From CAYJBH01 sp964370605 (lineage in GTDB: Bacteria; Bacillota; Clostridia; Oscillospirales; Ruminococcaceae), in contig CAYJJX010000028.1 in assembly GCA_964370605.1 (NCBI GenBank), positions 1 through 20,059 of the forward strand: a DNA stretch of 20,059 nucleotides. The letters are read 5' to 3'. The stretch's first letter is position 1. Every line of letters begins with the position of its first letter. A model generated the notes under the pieces. It saw nothing but the letters and a program-made list of their open reading frames with translations. It searched no databases and was not told the DNA's origin. Shown here piece by piece: positions 14,704 to 20,059 of the stretch. Made by a program: the position numbers and the translations under genes.

Positions 14704-17292
14704 TTATTGATTTTGGATATTGAAAGTGAATGTGTAATCACCGCAAGGAAGATCTTGTGAAAGTTTTGCTTCGTCTGATAGACAGTCGGGTAGACGAAGC
14801 ATTGCGGTGGTTCCAAACGGTACCAACAGGTTGATTGCAACACTGTTTTCTGTCTTTTTCCAGCGGAGTGCAATCTTGCCGAAAGGAGAGTCAATTTCAC
14901 ATTCGACCGAGTTCAGTTTGTTGAAGATTTGAGGTGAAACGATAAAACGCTTGTATCCAGGAAACTCTTTGTCCACTCTAATTCCGGCGATATATTTGTA
15001 CAGCACCGCCGAAACGTCGGAGAACATGTTGTGATTATGCGATCCGGTGCCGTTCCAACACTCGGCAAGGGTAGTGCGCCCCATCTCGATGACATTTCCG
15101 TATCCGGGGTAGCTCTTTTGAGTTATCATATCATAGATTATGTCGCTTCGATGATGTTCGCCGAGACCCTGAAGGACATATTTTGAGCCGAGAATACCAT
15201 AATCAATATGGCGATTGGTCGCCTCAATTGAGGAAAGAAGTTTTTTGAGCATGGTGTCATTATCGTCGGCGAGGTCAAAGAAAAGGGCAAATGCATAGGA
15301 GGTTTGACAGTCTCCTTCGACCACCATGTCATCGTCGATAAATCTTTCACGTATCACTTTTTTAATAGCACACGCTATCTCACGATGTTCGTCTTGATAA
15401 CCGAGCAGCTCTTCACATCTGCTGAGTATAGTTGCAACGATATACAGCGATGTAGTATCGATGAGCGATCTCGAAGCCTTGAATGAACCCATGTTGACCG
15501 ACAGCGCCGCACCCTCAAAAGGCGCGCACCAGTCACCGATTCCGTAGTCAACGATATACCCGTTGCCCATAGAAACCATGGAATCGAAGCATTTTTTCAT
15601 ATAAGGGTATGCCTTTTCGAGAAAACGCTTGTCGCCGGTATGAAGATAAAGATTCCACGGAACTTCGGCAATAGCCTTGGAGTAGTCTGGGCCGTTGCCC
15701 CAGTTGTAACCCCAACCGGGCGATGGAACGATGCAGGGTATCGCGCCATCGGGGCGTTGAGCGTCGTATAAATCTTCGCACCACTTGTCAAAGAATTTTA
15801 TCGTGTCAAAGTTGATCATCATCTGTTCACTGACGATAGTACTGTCGCCCGTCCAAGAGTTTTTCTCTCGATGAGGGCAGTCGGTGTGAAGTCCGTACGA
15901 GTTCGAGAGTGTCGACCAGTTGCACATTCTTTGAATTGTGTTCAAGGTCTCGTCTGAGCAGTTGAAATGTCCGATACGGCCGAATGAGCTGTGCATCACA
16001 CAGGCTGTGAGCGTTTTGGCGCTCACCTCGATGTCGCCACTCAGCTCAACATAACGAAAGCCGTAGTAGGAAAATGCAGGTGTCCATTCCTCCGGACGAT
16101 CGTCCTCACCGATTATATATCTTGCGGTCTGGAAGTCTCCGCTCTTGACAAACCCGTCGTTGTGTGAGTTGTCGACGGTACGATCCTCTTGCGACAGTGC
16201 TTCACCGTATACCATGGTGATGACGGTGCCTTTTTTGCCACGCACCGAAAGACGTGCTACACCCGCCATATTTTGACCGAAATCAAACACCCAAGAACCT
16301 TTGGAGGTGTTCCAAAGCGAGACGGTCGGCAACTCCTCGGTGATTTTTATCTGCTCTATTTCATTTGCTATGAGCAGTCCACCGGGCGAACGCATGACGA
16401 TTGCATTTTCCCAGTCGCTATCATTATAAGTCGCGCCGCTCCAGTCACCGATTTCTTTTGTCGCGTCATATGTCTCACCGTTGCGTAGGCAGTTGTATAC
16501 GATGGGCGAGGGATGGGCTTTCCAACTCTCGTCGGTGATCACCGTCTCGCATGTGCCGTCTGCAAAAACAAGATGTAGCTCTGCAATGGCACGAGGCATT
16601 CCCTTCCAAGGTGCGCATCGGAAATTCCATTCATCAAGTTCGAAATAGTTATACCAACCGTTTCCAAGCACGATGCCCAGTGCAAATTCATTCCTGTCGA
16701 TGAAAGGCAATACATCATAGACAGAATAAAAGACCCGCTTGTCATACTTAGTGAAAGCCGGTTCCAGCATTGCAGCCGAAACCTTTGTGCCGTTGATATA
16801 TGGTTCATAGTATCCGAGACCGCTGATGTACAGTCTTGCGCTTGCTATTTCTTTTTCGCACTTTATACTCTTGCGAAGATAGGGAGCGCCATGAGACTGG
16901 ATCTCTTTTGTGATGAACGGTGCGCCGATCCAGTATGCGCTCCACTGCTCATTCATTTTTCCGGTTTCGAAAAAGGCGATATCGGAAATAAAGATTTTGT
17001 CGTCGCTGTTTTGTATTTCGACTCGCCAGAAATAGCGGGTACGGGCTTGAAAAGAAAATTTGTTTTCACAACAATAAAACTGCTCATCAGAGCGGCAACT
17101 ATCGCTTTCAAAGCAGTAGCTACCCGCCGCCATTGCGTCGAGAGATTCGGCAATATATATTTTATAGCTTTTTTGCAGGTCGCCTGTCTTGTCGGAGGAA
17201 ATTTTCCAACAAAGACGCGGCGTTTTTTCGATTCCGATTGGATTTTCGGTATAGTTGCAGGTCAGATTGTAGATTGTGAGTTTTGTGATCAT
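14704..17292 (-). CDS. Alpha-L-rhamnosidase, GH78 family
   Basis: This 862-residue enzyme has the multi-domain layout of GH78 rhamnosidases: N-terminal beta domains (about residues 1-430, including AYWIGAP and the rhamnosidase N-domain sequence SARLYISGLGYYEPYINGTK), an (alpha/alpha)6 barrel (about 435-790) and a C-terminal beta domain. The conserved acidic cluster is visible in HTDCPHREKNSWTGD (D471, E476, D483), with a downstream catalytic-type Glu in TTLAECWNGTGSHNHNMFSD (E744). It removes terminal alpha-L-rhamnose from oligosaccharides or glycosides. It has no signal peptide, so it acts on imported oligosaccharides. It sits 35 bases after the GH105 gene, with which it would cooperate on rhamnogalacturonan I fragments; a role on plant flavonoid rhamnosides cannot be excluded. 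The ribosome site is AGGGGAT. Confidence 0.94.
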   Translation of the reverse strand: MITKLTIYNLTCNYTENPIGIEKTPRLCWKISSDKTGDLQKSYKIYIAESLDAMAAGSYCFESDSCRSDEQFYCCENKFSFQARTRYFWRVEIQNSDDKIFISDIAFFETGKMNEQWSAYWIGAPFITKEIQSHGAPYLRKSIKCEKEIASARLYISGLGYYEPYINGTKVSAAMLEPAFTKYDKRVFYSVYDVLPFIDRNEFALGIVLGNGWYNYFELDEWNFRCAPWKGMPRAIAELHLVFADGTCETVITDESWKAHPSPIVYNCLRNGETYDATKEIGDWSGATYNDSDWENAIVMRSPGGLLIANEIEQIKITEELPTVSLWNTSKGSWVFDFGQNMAGVARLSVRGKKGTVITMVYGEALSQEDRTVDNSHNDGFVKSGDFQTARYIIGEDDRPEEWTPAFSYYGFRYVELSGDIEVSAKTLTACVMHSSFGRIGHFNCSDETLNTIQRMCNWSTLSNSYGLHTDCPHREKNSWTGDSTIVSEQMMINFDTIKFFDKWCEDLYDAQRPDGAIPCIVPSPGWGYNWGNGPDYSKAIAEVPWNLYLHTGDKRFLEKAYPYMKKCFDSMVSMGNGYIVDYGIGDWCAPFEGAALSVNMGSFKASRSLIDTTSLYIVATILSRCEELLGYQDEHREIACAIKKVIRERFIDDDMVVEGDCQTSYAFALFFDLADDNDTMLKKLLSSIEATNRHIDYGILGSKYVLQGLGEHHRSDIIYDMITQKSYPGYGNVIEMGRTTLAECWNGTGSHNHNMFSDVSAVLYKYIAGIRVDKEFPGYKRFIVSPQIFNKLNSVECEIDSPFGKIALRWKKTENSVAINLLVPFGTTAMLRLPDCLSDEAKLSQDLPCGDYTFTFNIQNQ

Positions 17293-17327
17293 TTGTAATC
17301 CCCTATTTTAGCATTAAAGTGCCTAAA

Positions 17328-18374
17328 TTATAACGTCAATCCTTGTTTTTTCCATGTCAGCAATTCGATCAACATGATAAGTGTCAGGTTTTGTCCGTAA
17401 CCGGTCGGTTTTAGTGAAACATTTTTGTAGTAGTCAAGAGTGTCGGCGACGATGGTACCGTATGATACCTGTCCCACTATGCCGTCTTCATTAATATAAC
17501 CACAGATTGCTTCGACAGCTTTTTTTGCGACCGTCTTGTATTCCGGTGCAAGATAACCCATGCGAATTCCTTTGAGAATGCCGTAGGCAAATCCTGCCGA
17601 GCCGGACACCTCAACATAGGAATCGTCGTGGTCGATCAGGGTGTGCCACAATCCACATTCTGACTGGAATTTTCCAAGAGATTCAACCTGTTGGCGGAAG
17701 GAATCAAGGATAATGTCGCGAGTCCATGGCTCCAGTTCCATGATTTCAGGCACCTCTGCGGCGGCGATGGTAAACCAGCAGTTGCCTCTTGCCCAGAGGG
17801 CTTTTGCATAGTTACTTTTTGTTTCAAAGTTCCAACCGTGATACCAAAGTCCTGTTTTTTTGTCGGCGAGATATCGGATATGTAAGGAGAACTGTTTTTT
17901 TGCCTCGTTTGTGTATGTTTTGTTGCCTGTGATACTTCCGATTTTTGCCATAAACAGCACCATCATGAAGATGGTATCAGCCCAGAGCTGTTGAAAGTTA
18001 TCAGAATCCATGGTGATGTGCTGTATGCCGCCCATCTCGGTTTTCGGCATATCGTTTATCACCCAATCGGCAATTTTTTTGCAGTAGTCGAGATATTTTT
18101 CGTTTTTGGTGTACTCATAGAGATAGCAGAGTACAAGCAAAGGGGAACCGGTATTGACGGTATGGTTGATGTCGGTATCGATCTTGCTGTCGAACCAGTC
18201 GATCAAATACCGTAGATACCGATCGTCCTGCGTAAGGTCGTAATACTTCAAAACACCATACAGCGCCACCCCTTGTGACCAATCCCATATGTCCATGTCG
18301 AAAAGAATGTTGTCGTTTTGCTTTTCCTTTTCGGTGATGATGTTGAGAATCTTAGCGCAGACATCATTGTTCAT
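17328..18374 (-). CDS. Unsaturated rhamnogalacturonyl hydrolase, GH105 family (YteR/YesR-like)
   Basis: GH105 enzymes remove the unsaturated galacturonyl residue left at the non-reducing end after pectate/rhamnogalacturonan lyase cleavage. The 348-residue (alpha/alpha)6-barrel protein shows DIWDWSQGVALYG, the catalytic Asp region QLWADTIFMM (D133, matching D143 of YteR), LWARGNCW and the C-terminal KPTGYGQN. The length is typical. It has no signal peptide, so it works in the cytoplasm. It is the first gene of the GH105-GH78-UroD operon, with AAGGAG (18385-18390) 10 bases before the ATG. Its promoter must lie in 18391-18540, but the -35 is poor, suggesting dependence on an activator. Confidence 0.92.
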   Translation of the reverse strand: MNNDVCAKILNIITEKEKQNDNILFDMDIWDWSQGVALYGVLKYYDLTQDDRYLRYLIDWFDSKIDTDINHTVNTGSPLLVLCYLYEYTKNEKYLDYCKKIADWVINDMPKTEMGGIQHITMDSDNFQQLWADTIFMMVLFMAKIGSITGNKTYTNEAKKQFSLHIRYLADKKTGLWYHGWNFETKSNYAKALWARGNCWFTIAAAEVPEIMELEPWTRDIILDSFRQQVESLGKFQSECGLWHTLIDHDDSYVEVSGSAGFAYGILKGIRMGYLAPEYKTVAKKAVEAICGYINEDGIVGQVSYGTIVADTLDYYKNVSLKPTGYGQNLTLIMLIELLTWKKQGLTL

Positions 18375-18494
18375 AAGTCCAAAACTCCTTCCTCGAATCT
18401 GAGTTCAAATACAACTGATTTTTACTTGCGTTAAGTCATAGTAAATTACATCATAATATATCAGAATAAAAATAACACAGCAGGGTAAAAAACA

Positions 18495-18509
18495 CAATAA
18501 TTATTATTG
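18495..18509. promoter_or_regulatory. Perfect short palindrome in the GH105/thioesterase intergenic region
   Basis: CAATAAT and ATTATTG flank a single T. It is placed about 120 bases upstream of the GH105 start and 150 bases before the thioesterase gene, where an operator could sit. The AT-rich sequence makes chance occurrence plausible. The rest of this 285-base gap holds promoter elements and no gene. Confidence 0.3.
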
Positions 18510-18592
18510 CATTGTCTGTATTTGTTATTAAATTTGTTGATTTACTATATATAGAAAATTTGAGTAGCGAAATAAAGATATTTGCATTTTAG

Positions 18593-18621
18593 TCGACAAA
18601 CCTACAGCGATGTTGTATAAT
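18593..18621 (+). promoter_or_regulatory. Sigma70-type promoter of the acyl-ACP thioesterase gene
   Basis: TCGACA (18593-18598, five of six consensus bases), a 17-base spacer and TATAAT (18616-18621), 38 bases before the start codon. Confidence 0.8.
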
Positions 18622-18659
18622 GAATATCGATTAGTAAATGTTACGAGGAATTATAATAA

Positions 18660-19400
18660 ATGTACATAAATGAGAAAGAGTATAGCTATCGCTTAAATGT
18701 CGAGTTTGCACAGTTTGAAAAGAGCGGTTATCTTTCACCCGCCGGTTATCAGCACCTATCAAATGTGGTGGTAGATCGGCATTTGAGTGATGTGAATCTC
18801 AACTTTGAACGGTTGTTTGAATTTGGTATCTCATGGGTACTTTTGTCTATAACTTTTGATATTGTCACTCCGATTACCGACCGCAACAAAACGCTGATCG
18901 GAACGACCTGGTATTCCGGTCGAAAGGGCATATTCTTTCGCCGTGAAATCGAGGTTTGCGACGAAGAGGGCACTGTGCATTTTCGTTGCAGTTCCTATTC
19001 CACCATGCTGAATCTTACCACACGAAGCATCTTTCGTAATCGTGAGCTTCCGTTTGACATGATGGAGCCTACCGACCAGATACTGACCGAGGCAAAGCCG
19101 ACCTTCAAGGAGCGGCTCGAGTTTGAAGGCGGTGAGAGTACCGTCGTGAAAAGAAGTCATCTTGACATGCTCGGGCATGTGAACAACGGCCGTTACGGTG
19201 AGTTTTGTTTCGACGCGCTGAGTGATGACGAGGCTGACATGCAGCGACTGCGCCACATGGAGGTTTATTTTGTATCAGAGCTGACAATGGGGGAAGAGTT
19301 CTCGGTCGGTAAGTCGGTGACAAACAACCGAATCGTTCTGCAGGGCATGAACGACACACAAGGCAAACCATCGTTTTATGGGGTATATGAGTTTGTTTAA
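18660..19400 (+). CDS. Acyl-ACP thioesterase (FatA/FatB-type, double hotdog)
   Basis: The 246-residue product resembles bacterial members of the acyl-ACP thioesterase family, which hydrolyse acyl-ACP to free fatty acid and ACP. Two hotdog domains are expected: N-terminal (about residues 5-130, with SSYSTMLNLTTRSIFR) and C-terminal (about 150-246). The C-terminal HLDMLGHVNNGRY carries the family core D169 and H173, but the position of the catalytic Asn of plant enzymes (D-x-N-x-H) is Leu171. GHVNN and Y179 are kept. The ATG is preceded by CGAGGAA (18644-18650). It has its own promoter, divergent from the GH105 operon. It would link the fatty-acid cluster to release of free acids or to acyl-ACP recycling. 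Confidence 0.88.
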   Translation: MYINEKEYSYRLNVEFAQFEKSGYLSPAGYQHLSNVVVDRHLSDVNLNFERLFEFGISWVLLSITFDIVTPITDRNKTLIGTTWYSGRKGIFFRREIEVCDEEGTVHFRCSSYSTMLNLTTRSIFRNRELPFDMMEPTDQILTEAKPTFKERLEFEGGESTVVKRSHLDMLGHVNNGRYGEFCFDALSDDEADMQRLRHMEVYFVSELTMGEEFSVGKSVTNNRIVLQGMNDTQGKPSFYGVYEFV

Positions 19401-19425
19401 AGTAGAGCACCCGTTACGCAAAATG

Positions 19426-19462
19426 GCTAAAGACTAATGGTGAAAAGTGAATGACTATGGTG
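19426..19462 (+). repeat. Short direct repeat, copy 1
   Basis: GCTAAAGACTAATGGTGAAA (19426-19445) followed after a few bases by GACTATGGTG. It is nearly the same as copy 2 at 19508-19538, which contains the start of the next gene. Here the ATG opens only a five-codon frame. Confidence 0.65.
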
Positions 19463-19480
19463 CGGCTGTGGTAGAGGGTA

Positions 19481-19507
19481 TTTATATTTGACGCAGTCAA
19501 ATATAAA
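19481..19507. terminator. AT-rich hairpin between the two repeat copies
   Basis: Perfect 12-bp arms TTTATATTTGAC (19481-19492) and its complement (19496-19507) with loop GCA. It lacks a GC-rich stem and a T-run, so it is at best a weak terminator for the thioesterase transcript; it may instead be part of a mobile or repeat element. Confidence 0.4.
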
Positions 19508-19538
19508 GCTAAAGACTAAGGGTGAAAGACTATGGGTG
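19508..19538 (+). repeat. Short direct repeat, copy 2, containing a start codon
   Basis: GCTAAAGACTAAGGGTGAAA (19508-19527) then GACTATGGGTG. The ATG at 19532 starts the four-helix-bundle gene, and AAGGGTGA inside the repeat can serve as its ribosome site. Confidence 0.65.
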
Positions 19539-19897
19539 TGAATAGTGAACTTGCAAAATATTCGATAGATTTATCTATTGAGATAGTTGGTTATTATAAA
19601 TGGCTAACAAGTGATAAAAAAGAATTTGTAATGTCTAAACAAATTCTAAGAAGTGGTACCAGTATAGGTGCAAATATACACGAAGCCTATTATGCAGTTA
19701 GTAAGCCTGATTTTATATCTAAAATGCAAATCGCTTTAAAAGAATGTTCTGAAACCGAATACTGGATTAAAATACTCGAAGCAACAGGGTATTTTGATAA
19801 ACAATTTGATACCATGAAAGCCAAAAACAATTCAATAAAGCGAATGCTGATAGCAACTCTTAACACTTCAAAAAAGAGTGGTGATAGAAATGAATAA
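19532..19897 (+). CDS. Four-helix-bundle protein (23S rRNA intervening-sequence / S23 type, TIGR02436)
   Basis: The 121-residue, all-helical protein matches the family first found inside intervening sequences of 23S rRNA genes. Signatures are LAKYSIDLSIEIVGYY at the N terminus, QILRSGTSIGANIHEAYYA (about residues 37-55), ALKECSETEYWIKILEATGY and KRMLIATLNTSKK near the C terminus. The members are small helical bundles that oligomerise; their function is not established, though they occur beside mobile or variable DNA. No rRNA gene is in the window, so it is a free-standing copy. The start lies inside a short direct repeat. Base composition is more AT-rich than in the upstream genes, hinting at transfer. 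It overlaps the next gene by 8 bases. Confidence 0.9.
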   Translation: MGVNSELAKYSIDLSIEIVGYYKWLTSDKKEFVMSKQILRSGTSIGANIHEAYYAVSKPDFISKMQIALKECSETEYWIKILEATGYFDKQFDTMKAKNNSIKRMLIATLNTSKKSGDRNE

Positions 19898-20059
19898 AAT
19901 AATTATTGAAGATTGGGAGTTTAAAATTATCGTCACCGAAGCAAAACCGTGCAGAATGGGTTTTGAAATAGGCGACACATTTTATTGTCAATACGAATGT
20001 CCAGCAGGGTTTTGTCCGAAAACTATGGCGTTGTTACATAGTTTGTGTGAGGTAGCACG
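19890..20059 (+). CDS. TIGR04076-like small Cys-rich protein (3' truncated)
   Basis: A frame opens at ATG 19890-19892 inside the end of the previous gene and runs off the right edge (56 complete codons). It begins MNKIIIEDWEFKIIVTEAKP and continues with GFEIGDTFYCQYECPAGFCP and TMALLHSLCEVA. The pattern, a beta strand, a GxxxGD turn and a CPxGFCP cysteine group, resembles the small TIGR04076 family, whose function is unknown. The ATG is preceded by AGAGTGGTGATAG, a weak GTGG-type ribosome site, so translation is likely coupled to the four-helix-bundle gene. The family call is tentative because the protein is incomplete. Confidence 0.65.
   Translation, partial: MNKIIIEDWEFKIIVTEAKPCRMGFEIGDTFYCQYECPAGFCPKTMALLHSLCEVA

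Overview
The window looks like chromosomal DNA of a Clostridia-type Firmicute, probably an anaerobic plant-fibre degrader. The grounds are a FabK-type enoyl reductase, a four-subunit bacterial acetyl-CoA carboxylase, a FabT-like MarR regulator, strong AAAGGA-type ribosome sites, AT-rich sigma70 promoters, and cytoplasmic enzymes for rhamnogalacturonan fragments. This is inferred from gene content; there is no rRNA or other marker gene.

Layout: (1) 1-1550: tail of an unrecognised gene, a REP-like hairpin, a sugar phosphate isomerase/epimerase-like gene (442-1413, +) and a bidirectional terminator. (2) 1594-10752, minus strand: an 11-gene type II fatty-acid synthesis cluster transcribed acpP-accB-accC-accD-accA-fabK-fabD-fabG-fabF-fabZ-marR. 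It makes malonyl-CoA (AccABCD), loads it on ACP (FabD) and elongates (FabF, FabG, FabZ, FabK). No fabH is present. The MarR/FabT-like regulator is the last gene, and a near-perfect 26-bp palindrome lies just downstream of a consensus promoter ahead of acpP. (3) 10892-12395, plus strand: a divergent phenylacetate-CoA-ligase-like gene with its own promoter, ending in tandem hairpins. (4) 12557-18374, minus strand: a GH105 hydrolase, a GH78 alpha-L-rhamnosidase and a UroD-like protein in one tight operon, followed by a second TIM-barrel isomerase with its own promoter. GH105 and GH78 are complementary for intracellular breakdown of pectin (rhamnogalacturonan I) oligosaccharides. (5) 18616-19400, plus strand: a FatA/FatB-type acyl-ACP thioesterase, functionally linked to the fatty-acid cluster. 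(6) 19426-end: a short repeat/hairpin region, a four-helix-bundle (23S rRNA intervening-sequence-type) protein and a truncated TIGR04076-like gene, which look like accessory DNA.

No tRNA, rRNA, CRISPR array, transposase or riboswitch was recognised. The most interesting signals are the likely feedback circuit of the fatty-acid operon (terminal regulator, palindromic operator, repeated half-sites inside the operon), the structured long gaps before fabG and fabF, the thioesterase with an altered catalytic motif, and the repeat that contains the start codon of the four-helix-bundle gene.
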